From contig NZ_FO538765.1 in NCBI RefSeq assembly GCF_000968135.1, positions 2,740,001 through 2,804,000 on the forward strand: a stretch of DNA of 64,000 nucleotides, given 5' to 3'. Numbering within the stretch: position 1 is the first letter of the stretch; each line of letters begins with the position of its first letter. Source of the DNA: Magnetospira sp. QH-2. GTDB lineage: Bacteria; Pseudomonadota; Alphaproteobacteria; Rhodospirillales; Magnetospiraceae. Position numbers and translations under genes: made by a program. Below, in pieces: positions 24,079-33,007 of this stretch. Under the pieces are notes generated by a model. It saw nothing but the letters and a program-made list of their open reading frames with translations. It had not been told where the DNA came from and ran no database searches.

Positions 24079-24786
24079 ATGTTCACGGGACCCAGAAAAC
24101 GCTTCTATAAACAAGCCGCCGCCGGACCCGCTTCCGGCGGCGGTTTCGCGATCTTCCTCGACGGGCGCGCGGTGAAAACCCCCCAAGGCGCAAACTTGGA
24201 CGTTCCATCCGAGGCCCTGGCCCAGGCCATCGCCACCGAATGGGAAGCCCAGGAAGACGAGATTCGCCCCCATACCATGCCGCTGATGCGGTTGACCTGT
24301 ACCGCCATCGACCGCCTACCCCAGGTCCGGAGCGAGGTTATTGACCAATTGGTTCAATACGCCGGCACGGACCTTCTTTGTTACCGTGCCGAAGCGCCAT
24401 CCGATTTGGTAGAACGGCAAAATGAGACTTGGAATCCGCTGTTGGATTGGCTCGAAGCCACCTATGGCGCAGGGCTGAAAACAACCTCTGGAATCATCGC
24501 AATCCCCCAGGATAAAGAGCCTCTTTCAAACCTCCGATCCGCCATGGAACCCCTTGGCAATATTGAGCTTTCCGCTCTAACTGCCATGACCCAGGCGTCT
24601 GGATCTTTGGTTATCGGATTGGCTGTTCTAAGCGGCCATTTGGACGCCGCCCAGGCCTTTGCCGCCTCGCAAGTGGACGAAACATACCAGATGGAAAAAT
24701 GGGGGCAGGATCACGAAGCTCTCGCGCGTCAAAACAAGCTTCGCGAGGACCTGGAATCAGCCACAAGGCTGATCACCCTCCTTTAG
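24079..24786 (+). CDS. ATP12 family F1-ATPase assembly chaperone
   Basis: The 235-residue protein matches the ATP12 family: KRFYKQA near the start, FLDGRAVKTPQG, the segment EIRPHTMPLMRLTCTAIDR and GTDLLCYRAE. It finishes with a helical domain containing YQMEKWGQDHEA. In alphaproteobacteria and mitochondria this protein chaperones the F1 alpha subunit. Presence of a bacterial ATP12 is itself a marker of Alphaproteobacteria. It precedes pccB by 98 bases, an order common in this class. Confidence 0.93.
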   Translation: MFTGPRKRFYKQAAAGPASGGGFAIFLDGRAVKTPQGANLDVPSEALAQAIATEWEAQEDEIRPHTMPLMRLTCTAIDRLPQVRSEVIDQLVQYAGTDLLCYRAEAPSDLVERQNETWNPLLDWLEATYGAGLKTTSGIIAIPQDKEPLSNLRSAMEPLGNIELSALTAMTQASGSLVIGLAVLSGHLDAAQAFAASQVDETYQMEKWGQDHEALARQNKLREDLESATRLITLL

Positions 24787-24884
24787 TATTGATACCCTCG
24801 CTCTTTTCGCTGGTGCAGCATGGATTGGGCATGCTATCACGGCATATTGCCGTTCGGTGCAAAGAATAACCGAGGGGAGACCCC

Positions 24885-26417
24885 ATGCACGATATTATCC
24901 GACAACTCGACGAAAAACGCCGTCTCGCGCGGCTTGGCGGCGGCCAACGCCGTATCGATTCCCAGCATGCCAAAGGCAAGCTCACGGCTCGCGAGCGCAT
25001 CGAGCTTTTGCTTGACCCCGGAACTTTCGAAGAATGGGACATGTTCGTCGAGCATCGCTGTACCGACTTCGGTATGGAGGGCAATAAAACGCCGGGCGAC
25101 GGCGTGGTAACCGGCTATGGCACCATCAACGGGCGCCTTGTCTTTTTGTTCAGCCAGGACTTCACTGTCTTCGGCGGCTCTCTCTCTGGAAGCCATGCGG
25201 CCAAGATCACCAAGATCATGGACCGGGCCATTGAAGTGGGCGCCCCGGTGATCGGCCTCAACGATTCCGGCGGGGCACGCATCCAAGAAGGCGTCGACTC
25301 CCTTGCCGGATACGCCGAGGTATTTGAACGCAATGTATTGGCCTCGGGCGTGGTGCCGCAGATCTCGGTGATCATGGGCCCCTGTGCTGGTGGCGCGGTA
25401 TACTCCCCGGCCATGACGGACTTCATCTTCATGGTCGAAGACACGTCTTATATGTTTGTCACCGGCCCCGACGTGGTGAAGACGGTGACCCACGAAGAAG
25501 TCACCGCCGAGGAACTGGGCGGCGCCAAGACTCATTCTTCCAAATCCGGTGTTTCCGACCTGGCTTTCGAGAACGATGTTCAGGCCTTGTTGATGCTGCG
25601 TCGGTTCATGGATTTCCTGCCGTCGAGCAACAAGGAACAGCCGCCGGTCCGCCCGACCCCGGACAAGGCCCACCGCCAGGATTTCTCGCTCGATACCATT
25701 ATCCCGGACAATCCCAACAAGCCCTACGACATGAAGGAACTGATCACCAAGGTTCTCGACGAGGGCGAGTTCTTCGAACTGCAACCGGACTTCGCCGCCA
25801 ATATAATCATCGGCCTGGGCCGCATGGAAGGCTCGACGGTTGGCATCGTCGCCAACCAGCCCATGGTGCTGGCGGGCTGCCTGGATATCGACAGTTCCCG
25901 CAAGGCAGCACGCTTTGTTCGTTTCTGCGACGCCTTCAATATTCCCATCGTCACTTTTGTCGATGTCCCCGGCTTCATGCCCGGCACGGCACAGGAATAT
26001 GGCGGCATCATCAAACACGGCGCCAAGCTGCTCTATGCCTTTACCGAGGCCACTGTACCCAAGGTCACGGTCATTACCCGCAAGGCCTATGGTGGCGCCT
26101 ATGACGTGATGAGCTCCAAGCACCTCAGGGGTGATGTGAACTTCGCCTGGCCATCGGCGGAAATCGCCGTCATGGGTCCCAAGGGTGCCGTGGAGATCAT
26201 TTTCCGTCAGGATATGGGGGACGAAGAAAAGATCTCCGCTCGCACCGAGGAGTATCGGCAGAAATTCGCCAATCCCTTCATCGCCGGTCACCGTGGTTTC
26301 ATCGACGACGTGATCATGCCGCACAACACCCGCAAGCGGATCTGCCGCTCGCTGGCCATGTTGCGCAACAAGAAAGTGGAAAACCCGTGGCGCAAGCACG
26401 GGAACATTCCGCTCTAG
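24885..26417 (+). CDS. pccB: Propionyl-CoA carboxylase beta subunit (carboxyltransferase)
   Basis: The 510-residue protein has the two crotonase-like carboxyltransferase halves. The first shows [13 protein letters not shown] (acyl-CoA pocket) and [12 protein letters not shown], the second [14 protein letters not shown] and [13 protein letters not shown]. These match PccB, which transfers CO2 from carboxybiotin to propionyl-CoA to give methylmalonyl-CoA in the cytoplasm. It begins after a GAGGGGAGA site. pccA follows 15 bases later. An acetyl-CoA carboxylase role is unlikely for this beta-type chain. The ATP12 gene is just upstream. Confidence 0.95.
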   Translation: MHDIIRQLDEKRRLARLGGGQRRIDSQHAKGKLTARERIELLLDPGTFEEWDMFVEHRCTDFGMEGNKTPGDGVVTGYGTINGRLVFLFSQDFTVFGGSLSGSHAAKITKIMDRAIEVGAPVIGLNDSGGARIQEGVDSLAGYAEVFERNVLASGVVPQISVIMGPCAGGAVYSPAMTDFIFMVEDTSYMFVTGPDVVKTVTHEEVTAEELGGAKTHSSKSGVSDLAFENDVQALLMLRRFMDFLPSSNKEQPPVRPTPDKAHRQDFSLDTIIPDNPNKPYDMKELITKVLDEGEFFELQPDFAANIIIGLGRMEGSTVGIVANQPMVLAGCLDIDSSRKAARFVRFCDAFNIPIVTFVDVPGFMPGTAQEYGGIIKHGAKLLYAFTEATVPKVTVITRKAYGGAYDVMSSKHLRGDVNFAWPSAEIAVMGPKGAVEIIFRQDMGDEEKISARTEEYRQKFANPFIAGHRGFIDDVIMPHNTRKRICRSLAMLRNKKVENPWRKHGNIPL

Positions 26418-26432
26418 GATGGAGGCAGACTG

Positions 26433-28418
26433 ATGTTCAAAAAAATTCTGATCGCCAACCGTGGTGAAATCGCCTGCCGGGTCATCAAGACGGCAAAGAA
26501 GATGGGAATCACCACCGTTGCGGTGTTTTCCGAAGCCGACAAGGACGCCCTTCATGTGGACATGGCCGATGAGCGGGTCTGTATCGGACCGCCGCCGACC
26601 AATCAGTCCTATCTGGTGGCCGACGCCATTGTACAGGCCTGCAAGGATACCGGCGCCGAGGCAGTGCACCCTGGCTATGGCTTCCTATCCGAGAATGCCG
26701 AATTCGCCCGACGCCTGAAGAAAGAGGGGATCAAACTTATCGGGCCGGGCCCGGAAGCAATGATTTCAATGGGCGACAAGATCACCTCCAAGAAACTGGC
26801 CAACGAGGCCGGTGTGAGTTGCGTGCCCGGCCACCCGGACGCCGTGTCCGACGCCGAAGAAGCTGTCACGATCGCCAACCAGATCGGCTATCCGGTCATG
26901 CTGAAGGCCTCTGCCGGCGGTGGCGGCAAGGGCATGCGCATCGCCTGGAATGACGACGAATGCCGCGACGGCTTGGAACGGTCTCGCTCCGAGGCGGCAT
27001 CAAGCTTTGGCGATGACCGGGTCTTCGTGGAGAAGTTCATCGAGGAACCGCGCCACATCGAAATCCAGGTGATAGCTGACAGCTTCGGCAATACGGTCTA
27101 TCTGGGCGAGCGCGAATGCTCGATCCAGCGTCGCCACCAAAAGGTCATCGAAGAAGCCCCCTCGCCCTTCCTCACCCCGCAGGTACGCAGGGCCATGGGT
27201 GAGCAGGCGGTGGCCTTGGCCAAAGCCGTGAACTACGAATCAGCGGGCACCGTCGAATTCATCGTCGACAAGGAACGTAATTTCTTTTTCCTGGAAATGA
27301 ATACCCGCTTGCAAGTGGAACACCCGGTCACCGAGTTCATCACCGGTCTTGATCTGGTGGAACTGATGATCCGTGTCGCCTACGGAGAGAAACTGCCCTT
27401 TGACCAAAGCGGTGTCAGCATCAGGGGCTGGGCTATCGAGTCTCGGATCTATGCCGAAGACCCGTTCCGCAACTTCCTGCCCTCCATCGGGCGCCTGACC
27501 CATTACGTGCCGCCCGAGGAAAGCAAGTACGTGCGCGTGGATACCGGCGTCTATGAAGGTGGCGAGATCTCCATGTATTACGATCCCATGATCGCCAAGC
27601 TGGTGACCTACGGCGCCGACCGCAAGCATGCCACCCAACATATGCAGCGGGCATTGGACGAATTCCATATTCGCGGCGTATCGCACAACATCAGCTTCCT
27701 CGCAGCCTTGATGGATCACCCGCGTTTCCAATCAGGCAAGATCACCACCAATTTCATCGCCGAGGAATATCCCGACGGGTTCCATCCCGCCGACGTACCG
27801 CATGATGATCCTTGCCTGTTGGTGTCGGTCGCCAGTTTCATTCACCAAGCCTATCAGACCCGCGCGGCGAAAATCTCGGGCCAGGTGGCCGGACGCGAAC
27901 GAGAAGTGGGCTATGATTGGATCACCTACGTGGGTGACAAACGCTACTCAACGCAGGTGGAACCCATCGACGGCGGCTTTAAGATTGTGGTGGATACCGA
28001 ACCCTATCAGGTGCTGAGCAATTGGCAGCTGGGTCAACCGCTGTTCCGGGCCAAGATCAATACCCGGCCGGTCTGCGTGCAGGTGGAACGGCACAGCTTC
28101 GGATATCGCATGTTCCATGCCGGGTCCCAGGCCGATGCCCTGGTCTTGTCCCCGGTCACCGCGAGCCTGCAGGAGCTCATGCCCCACAAGGAACCGCCGG
28201 ACATGTCCCGCTATCTGCTGTCGCCCATGCCGGGGCTGTTGCTCTCGGTGGCGGTTGAAGAAGGCCAGGAAGTCAAGGAAGGCGAGGAATTGGCCGTGGT
28301 CGAAGCCATGAAGATGGAGAACGTGCTGCGCGCGTCCCAAGATGGCGTGGTCAAGAAAGCCCATGCCGGTACCGGCGACAGCTTGGCCGTGGACCAGATC
28401 ATTCTGGAGTTTGAATGA
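26433..28418 (+). CDS. pccA: Propionyl-CoA carboxylase alpha subunit (biotin carboxylase + BCCP)
   Basis: The 661-residue protein has an N-terminal biotin carboxylase (about 1-450) starting KKILIANRGEIACRV, with the ATP-grasp loop KASAGGGGKGMR and EMNTRLQVEHPVTE. A BT linker domain (about 470-580) and a C-terminal biotinyl domain follow, with the biotin attachment site EAMKMEN (Lys627). It is the partner of PccB in propionyl-CoA carboxylation. Its stop overlaps the acylphosphatase start as ATGA at 28415-28418. Confidence 0.95.
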   Translation: MFKKILIANRGEIACRVIKTAKKMGITTVAVFSEADKDALHVDMADERVCIGPPPTNQSYLVADAIVQACKDTGAEAVHPGYGFLSENAEFARRLKKEGIKLIGPGPEAMISMGDKITSKKLANEAGVSCVPGHPDAVSDAEEAVTIANQIGYPVMLKASAGGGGKGMRIAWNDDECRDGLERSRSEAASSFGDDRVFVEKFIEEPRHIEIQVIADSFGNTVYLGERECSIQRRHQKVIEEAPSPFLTPQVRRAMGEQAVALAKAVNYESAGTVEFIVDKERNFFFLEMNTRLQVEHPVTEFITGLDLVELMIRVAYGEKLPFDQSGVSIRGWAIESRIYAEDPFRNFLPSIGRLTHYVPPEESKYVRVDTGVYEGGEISMYYDPMIAKLVTYGADRKHATQHMQRALDEFHIRGVSHNISFLAALMDHPRFQSGKITTNFIAEEYPDGFHPADVPHDDPCLLVSVASFIHQAYQTRAAKISGQVAGREREVGYDWITYVGDKRYSTQVEPIDGGFKIVVDTEPYQVLSNWQLGQPLFRAKINTRPVCVQVERHSFGYRMFHAGSQADALVLSPVTASLQELMPHKEPPDMSRYLLSPMPGLLLSVAVEEGQEVKEGEELAVVEAMKMENVLRASQDGVVKKAHAGTGDSLAVDQIILEFE

Positions 28419-28699
28419 GCGACCGCAAATGCGTCTTGGTGCGCATTGAAGGACGGGTCCAAGGAGTCTGGTATCGCGGCTGGACCATGACCGAAGCGCA
28501 AAAGCGCGGCCTGGACGGGTGGGTGCGCAATCGAAGCGATGGCTCAGTGGAGGCCCTGTTTAGTGGCCTCACCGACCGGGTCAACGACATGTTGGCTGCT
28601 TGTGAACGCGGGCCAACAGCGGCTCGGGTAGACGGAGTCTTTCCCAAACCCGCCGATTCGCCCGTCGAGACCGGCTTCTCCCAACGCCCGACCATTTAA
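28415..28699 (+). CDS. acyP: Acylphosphatase
   Basis: The 94-residue protein has the acylphosphatase signature GRVQGVWYRGW (catalytic Arg about residue 21) and the second motif GWVRNRSDGSVEALF (catalytic Asn). It hydrolyses acyl phosphates such as carboxy phosphate or acetyl phosphate. It is translationally coupled to pccA, whose biotin carboxylase makes carboxyphosphate as an intermediate. A clean-up role is a possible reason for the pairing but only an inference. Confidence 0.93.
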   Translation: MSDRKCVLVRIEGRVQGVWYRGWTMTEAQKRGLDGWVRNRSDGSVEALFSGLTDRVNDMLAACERGPTAARVDGVFPKPADSPVETGFSQRPTI

Positions 28700-28736
28700 A
28701 TCGGACCCGGAATAATCCTGCAATATTTCCCATGAA

Positions 28737-28770
28737 CCACAACCGAATCATCAATATGTTTCGGTTGTGG
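28737..28770. repeat. Inverted repeat after the pcc operon
   Basis: CCACAACCGAA (28737-28747) and TTCGGTTGTGG (28760-28770) form a perfect 11-bp stem with a 12-base loop. It lies between the convergent acylphosphatase and DUF4170 genes, where a bidirectional terminator is expected, but neither side has a U-run. Confidence 0.6.
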
Positions 28771-28790
28771 CGGTGGCCGGAGATGCTCTG

Positions 28791-29036
28791 TCAGGGGTTC
28801 TCTTGGCCCGTCGCTTCCGGATGGTCCGGGTCGACCAGCCGATGCAGATGGACAATAACGTACTTGGTATGGGCCTCATCCACGCGGGCCTGACTGGCGG
28901 CTCGCCAGGCTTGCAAGGCCTCGTCATAGTTGGGAAACATGCCAACGATATGAAGGTTGTCGGAATCGACGAATACGTTGCCGGAGGGGCTTTCCACCTC
29001 TCCGCCAAACACCAGATGAAGCAGGGGACGATCCAT
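28791..29036 (-). CDS. DUF4170 family protein
   Basis: The 81-residue soluble protein matches my memory of DUF4170: LHLVFGGEVESP, the middle VGMFPNYDEALQAWRAASQ and the end KYVIVHLHRLVDP. The family is found almost only in Alphaproteobacteria and has no assigned function. ATG 29036 is preceded by GAGGAG at an 11-base spacing; a TTG three codons upstream is too close to that site. It is convergent with the pcc operon. Confidence 0.75.
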   Translation of the reverse strand: MDRPLLHLVFGGEVESPSGNVFVDSDNLHIVGMFPNYDEALQAWRAASQARVDEAHTKYVIVHLHRLVDPDHPEATGQENP

Positions 29037-29219
29037 GGAAGCCAATTCTCCTCAATGAATGTGGATATTTTACCCAAACTACGCTGCACCGCACATAAAA
29101 CACAAGTCCGAACCGGAACCGCCACACTTTAGCCATTGGAATCACCTATCGTTTGGTCCATAGTTTTAAGGTTTCCATGGGGATGGATCGATCCATCAGG
29201 GGATTTTTGGAGAATGATC

Positions 29220-29489
29220 ATGAGAAAGTATTTAAGCGGACTGGTCGCGGGCTGTGCCCTGCTGACCCTTGCGGCCTGTGGCGATCCCAGCAAACAGGAA
29301 ATCGTCGACAAGGCCCGCTCCGCCGATACCCGGCAACAACTGGAATCAATCCTTGGCAAGCCCGATGAGCTGAGCAAAATGGGACCCATTGAGCAATGGA
29401 CCTATAATGCCGCCGACGGAACCGTTACCTTCACCATCACTGGAGACACAGTGGCCTTGCAGACCACCGGCGAATCGCAGAAAAAGTAA
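29220..29489 (+). CDS. Small lipoprotein, BamE/SmpA-like
   Basis: The 89-residue protein has a lipoprotein signal peptide with lipobox LAAC (Cys about residue 20). The mature domain has the pattern ILGKPDE....MG.IEQWTYNA..GTVTFTITGD, reminiscent of the BamE/SmpA fold (two helices and a three-stranded sheet). It is shorter than BamE itself. ATG 29220 is preceded by GGAG 7 bases upstream; another ATG two codons earlier is too close. Role in the envelope is unproven. Confidence 0.7.
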   Translation: MRKYLSGLVAGCALLTLAACGDPSKQEIVDKARSADTRQQLESILGKPDELSKMGPIEQWTYNAADGTVTFTITGDTVALQTTGESQKK

Positions 29490-29525
29490 CCGAGCGCCGA
29501 AAAAACAAATTATCAGTTCAATCCC

Positions 29526-29540
29526 GGGGAGCGTCTCCCC
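29526..29540 (+). terminator. Short GC hairpin between lipoprotein genes
   Basis: GGGGAG and CTCCCC form a 6-bp stem with loop CGT, 36 bases after the lipoprotein stop. The following sequence is only moderately T-rich, so it may be a weak terminator or a leader structure of the next gene. Confidence 0.4.
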
Positions 29541-29586
29541 ATATCACATCAATCTTCTTTTCTGAATGAACCGAGAGGTGGGCAAA

Positions 29587-30432
29587 ATGAAAACCCTTGC
29601 AAAAGCAATTCTACCCGTAGCCGCGATGGCCTTTGTGGCTGGTTGCGCGTCCAACTGGGATATGGACGGAACACAAGCGATGAAAGGCGACACCGCCTTT
29701 GCCGATGCGCTGAAAAGCGAATACGTTGGACTCGCCACCATGGAGCGCGACGAAGGCGACTGGGGCGATGCCGCTTACTTCAACAACAAGGGCCGTTCCG
29801 CGGCCATGGGCACCGATGTGATGGCGCAGGCGATCGCAGAACGTGACCTGCCGGGTGACAACGTCAAGGATTTGACCGATGCCCGCGCCGCCCTGATGAG
29901 CGTGCTGCCTGCGGCCAAGACGTCCAACCCGGCCGCCGCCGCCCGTGCCCAGGCCATGTTCGACTGCTGGATGCAGGAGCAGGAAGAAAACTTCCAGCCC
30001 GAAGATATCGCCAAATGCCGCGCCGACTTCGAGGCCGCCATGAAGGAATTGGAGCCGAAGCCGATGGCCAAGCCCATGCCGAAGCCGGTGATGCCGTCGC
30101 CGAAGCCCAAGACCTTCGTCATCTACTTCGGTTTCGACAAGGCCAATGTTGATGATACCGGCATGATGATTGTCGATAAGATCGCGTCCTACTTCGGCGA
30201 CATCAACGCCGCCTCCGTGGACATTGCCGGTCACACCGACACCATGGGCCCGTCCGCCTATAACACCATGCTGGCTCAGAAGCGGGCCGACGCCGTGGCC
30301 GCCGCCCTGCAGGGCAAGGTCAAAGGTGGCGTGATCGTCAACGCTTATGGCGAAGGCAAGCTGGCTGTTGCCACCAATGACGAAGTCATGGAAGGCGCCA
30401 ACCGCCGCGTGGAAGTGGTCGTGACCCCGTAA
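29587..30432 (+). CDS. OmpA-domain lipoprotein
   Basis: The 281-residue protein has a lipoprotein signal (lipobox VAGC), an Ala-rich helical region (about 20-150) and a Pro/Lys/Met linker of KPM/KPK repeats near 155-180. A C-terminal OmpA peptidoglycan-binding domain follows (about 180-281). That domain has VIYFGFDKANVDD, the ligand region AGHTDTMGPSAYN and the C-terminal NRRVEVVV. The usual NxxLSxxRA motif appears as NTMLAQKRADAV. It should tether the outer membrane to peptidoglycan. ATG 29587 starts the signal peptide after GAGAGGTGGG. A good terminator follows. Confidence 0.9.
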   Translation: MKTLAKAILPVAAMAFVAGCASNWDMDGTQAMKGDTAFADALKSEYVGLATMERDEGDWGDAAYFNNKGRSAAMGTDVMAQAIAERDLPGDNVKDLTDARAALMSVLPAAKTSNPAAAARAQAMFDCWMQEQEENFQPEDIAKCRADFEAAMKELEPKPMAKPMPKPVMPSPKPKTFVIYFGFDKANVDDTGMMIVDKIASYFGDINAASVDIAGHTDTMGPSAYNTMLAQKRADAVAAALQGKVKGGVIVNAYGEGKLAVATNDEVMEGANRRVEVVVTP

Positions 30433-30454
30433 TCGGGATCACCTGACAACAGGG

Positions 30455-30486
30455 AAACGGCACCTTTCGGGGTGCCGTTTTTCTTT
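30455..30486 (+). terminator. Rho-independent terminator after the OmpA-domain gene
   Basis: AAACGGCACC pairs with GGTGCCGTTT around a 6-base TTTCGG loop, followed by TTCTTTG. The 10-bp stem lies 22 bases after the stop codon. Confidence 0.9.
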
Positions 30487-30568
30487 GTTTGCCGCTAATG
30501 ATAACTTGACCTGTGGTCGGAACATGCTATCCAGAAGGCGTTCGGAACGACCCTACCCGGAGATGATT

Positions 30569-30922
30569 ATGCCGCTAAAGATTTCCCTTATTGCGTTGGC
30601 CATGGCTATTGGCTTGATGAGCTATTCCGAACCGGCCCAAGCCATTTGCGTCAACAACGGCACCGCAACCCCGGTCAAGGTCAGCATTCTTTCCGGCGGA
30701 AAGTTCAAGTCCAAGGTTTCGCCCGGCGTCATCGAATGCTGTGATTGGCAGCAGGCCAATTGCAATCGGGGCGGCGATAAATTTTCCAATCTGAAATTTG
30801 TTGTGACCGCTCTGGCCGGTCCGCAGACCCGCACTGGCGTCTGCAAGGGGACCATCCCCGCCTCCTACGAGATTCAGATCCGGCAATCTGGCGACAAAAT
30901 CCGCTGCGTCGGCGTCAAATAG
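30569..30922 (+). CDS. Small secreted cysteine-rich protein, unknown
   Basis: I do not recognise this 117-residue protein. It has a clear Sec signal peptide (about residues 1-25, cleavage after PAQA) and a mature part of about 92 residues with six cysteines: ICV, ECC, ANC, VC and RC. These could form three disulfides in the periplasm. The mature part is basic and predicted beta-rich. ATG 30569 has CGGAG 6 bases upstream and starts the signal peptide. It stands alone between a terminator and the convergent rluC-like gene. Confidence 0.7.
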   Translation: MPLKISLIALAMAIGLMSYSEPAQAICVNNGTATPVKVSILSGGKFKSKVSPGVIECCDWQQANCNRGGDKFSNLKFVVTALAGPQTRTGVCKGTIPASYEIQIRQSGDKIRCVGVK

Positions 30923-30930
30923 GCCTTTCG

Positions 30931-31917
30931 CTACTCGTATTCCCCGAAACCCGCTTCAGGATCTTTCAGGTTCGCCTGAAAGCCCAGGTATTCCCATGTC
31001 TGCGCCATATGTGGCGGCAGCGGGGCGGTGACTTCCAGCATGCCCCCCGCCGGATGGGGGAAACGGATTGCCCGGGCCAGCAGATGAAGTTTCTTGGCCT
31101 GTGGCACGCCCGATAAGAAAGCCTCCGGGCCGCCGTATTTGCCGTCTCCCAGGATCGGTTTTCCCAAATAGAGGCAATGGGCGCGCAGTTGGTGGGTGCG
31201 TCCGGTGAGCGGCTCCAAGGCCAGCCAGGCGGCTTTGTTGCCGGCTCTGTCCACGATGCGGAATTCGGTCTCGGCCTTTTTGCCTTGTTCCTCGTCGACC
31301 ACCACTCGCTCGCCGGCCTTGCCCGGCAGCTTCACCAGCGGCGCGACAATGCGGCCCTGGTCAGGGCTCGGAATACCCACCACCACGGCCCAATAGAGCT
31401 TGCGCGCCTCGCGGGATTTGAACAAAGCGGTAAGTTCCCGAGCCACCTTGGCCGAGCGCGCCAGGACCAGCACGCCCGCGGTATCCTTATCCAATCGATG
31501 CACCAGCCGCGGACGTTCCTTGGCCCCCAGCTTGAGCGCGTCGAGCATGCCATCCAGATGTTTCGTGGTACCGCTGCCCCCCTGGACGGCCAATCCGGCA
31601 GGCTTGTCGATGACCAGAAGATGGTCGTCCTGGTGCAGGATGCGCTGCCGCAGATCGTCGGCCTGGCGGGGGTCGATGGGCTGATAGGGCTTCGGTTGTG
31701 CCGCGACCGGATCTCCCAACGGCGGTACCCGCACCTGTTGTCCCGAAGTCAAACGATGGGCCGCCTTGACCCGCCCGCCATCGACACGGATCTGGCCGCT
31801 GCGCAGAAGTTTTTGCAGGCGCCCTTGATTGACCTGCGGGAACAAACGCCGGAACCAGCGGTCCAGCCGCATGCCATCGTCGTCCTCGGGCACCGGGATA
31901 TGCTGCACACCGGTCAT
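30931..31917 (-). CDS. rluC: 23S rRNA pseudouridine synthase, RluC/RluD family
   Basis: The 328-residue protein has an N-terminal S4 domain (about 16-75) and the RluA-type catalytic motif HRLDKDTAGVLVLAR with Asp143, then RTHQLRAH. It is of the RluC kind, which modifies 23S rRNA uridines; distinguishing RluC from RluD by eye is uncertain. Its start overlaps the crcB stop as ATGA, an arrangement seen in other alphaproteobacteria. Confidence 0.85.
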   Translation of the reverse strand: MTGVQHIPVPEDDDGMRLDRWFRRLFPQVNQGRLQKLLRSGQIRVDGGRVKAAHRLTSGQQVRVPPLGDPVAAQPKPYQPIDPRQADDLRQRILHQDDHLLVIDKPAGLAVQGGSGTTKHLDGMLDALKLGAKERPRLVHRLDKDTAGVLVLARSAKVARELTALFKSREARKLYWAVVVGIPSPDQGRIVAPLVKLPGKAGERVVVDEEQGKKAETEFRIVDRAGNKAAWLALEPLTGRTHQLRAHCLYLGKPILGDGKYGGPEAFLSGVPQAKKLHLLARAIRFPHPAGGMLEVTAPLPPHMAQTWEYLGFQANLKDPEAGFGEYE

Positions 31918-32306
31918 GGCAGAAACAGCCGGGCCAGCATCAAGCCACCGATCAGTGCCCCGACACCCAGCACCAAGGATCCCACCACATACAGGGCCCC
32001 CGCCAGATACTCATGACGCTCCAGCACCAGAGTGTAGATATCCAGCGAAAAGGTGGAAAAAGTGGTGAAAGCGCCCAGGAAGCCGACCCGCAGGGCATCA
32101 CGCAATTCCGGCGACGGATCCCAGCTCCGCGCCAAAAGCTCGGCCATGATACCCAGCAGCAGGGACCCGAGGATATTCACCGCCAGGGTGCCATAGGGAA
32201 AGCCATGACCGAACCATTGGGTCATCTTGACCGACACCCCATAGCGGGACACGGCGCCCACGGCGCCGCCCAAGGCAATGGAAAGGATTAAAACAGGCTG
32301 GCTCAT
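31914..32306 (-). CDS. crcB: CrcB/Fluc fluoride channel
   Basis: The 130-residue membrane protein has four hydrophobic helices and the Fluc signatures GGAVGAVSRYGVS, GTLAVNILGS and GFLGAFTTFSTFS (sodium and fluoride-lining region). It exports fluoride as a dual-topology dimer. ATG 32306 starts the first helix; the open frame eight codons upstream is not needed. It is coupled to rluC. No fluoride riboswitch was found in the short upstream gap. Confidence 0.95.
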   Translation of the reverse strand: MSQPVLILSIALGGAVGAVSRYGVSVKMTQWFGHGFPYGTLAVNILGSLLLGIMAELLARSWDPSPELRDALRVGFLGAFTTFSTFSLDIYTLVLERHEYLAGALYVVGSLVLGVGALIGGLMLARLFLP

Positions 32307-32345
32307 GGCGCGAGGTTTAGCACAGGCCATGGCGCGGGGCCCAGT

Positions 32346-32849
32346 CTATTTAATCCGCAGCCCCTTGTCGTTGAAGAACTTGGCGGAATCATAGGTCAGA
32401 GTAATCAGCTTGCCCTTGCGGCCACAGCGCAGGGTAACGAACGACTTCCCCGTTTCCCAACGAAAGCTGGCGGAATAGACGTAAGGACCGCCATACAGCT
32501 TGGCCAAACTCTCGGCAAAGGCGATGCAGAAATCCTCGGCGTCCTTCTTGTCCTCAACACCCTTGTATTCCTCGACAATGACTTCAACGGTTCCAAGTCG
32601 CCCAACCTTGAACGCACTCCCATCCAAACAGTCGAATTCAACCCGAGCCGGAATGCCGAGAAAGTCCATTTGGTAGCGTGGCTTGTTATTGACCGTCATG
32701 GGCATGGTGAAGTTGCCCGCCTTACCGTAGGTCTTGATCACCTTGTCGCAGGACACACCCCAGGCAACCTTGAACGGGCGCTCGGCCTGGGCGGGAGTCA
32801 CGAGAAAGACCGTGGCAAGAAAGCAAAGGATCAACAAACGCTGAAGCAT
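32346..32849 (-). CDS. Secreted protein of unknown function
   Basis: I do not recognise this 167-residue protein. It has a signal peptide (residues 1-22, cleavage after TPAQA), four cysteines in the mature part (SCDK, FDC, DFC, LRC) and a mixed alpha/beta composition. ATG 32849 lies at the signal peptide start with GAGG upstream; the frame is open further but through unlikely sequence. It is upstream of crcB by 39 bases and divergent from the next gene. Confidence 0.7.
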   Translation of the reverse strand: MLQRLLILCFLATVFLVTPAQAERPFKVAWGVSCDKVIKTYGKAGNFTMPMTVNNKPRYQMDFLGIPARVEFDCLDGSAFKVGRLGTVEVIVEEYKGVEDKKDAEDFCIAFAESLAKLYGGPYVYSASFRWETGKSFVTLRCGRKGKLITLTYDSAKFFNDKGLRIK

Positions 32850-33007
32850 GATTAAACCTCGTGCGTAGCCGCGAAGATACCCCTTATGCTTTGATAATAC
32901 AGGAAAAATAAGCAGACTGCAAATGATGCTCCGGAGAATTAGGCTGGACAGGGGCCCGTTGCTCGGTGACACTTCCCCATTATTGTATAGTTATTGTGAG
33001 TACCCCC

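Noticed and set aside
24837-26669. Open frame of 610 codons on the minus strand opposite pccB
   Set aside because: It is antisense to the clearly coding pccB and pccA; no motif, ribosome site or plausible composition. It arises from codon bias in GC-rich DNA.
32307-32345. Fluoride riboswitch before crcB
   Set aside because: Only 39 bases separate crcB from its upstream gene and the conserved crcB RNA blocks are not present.
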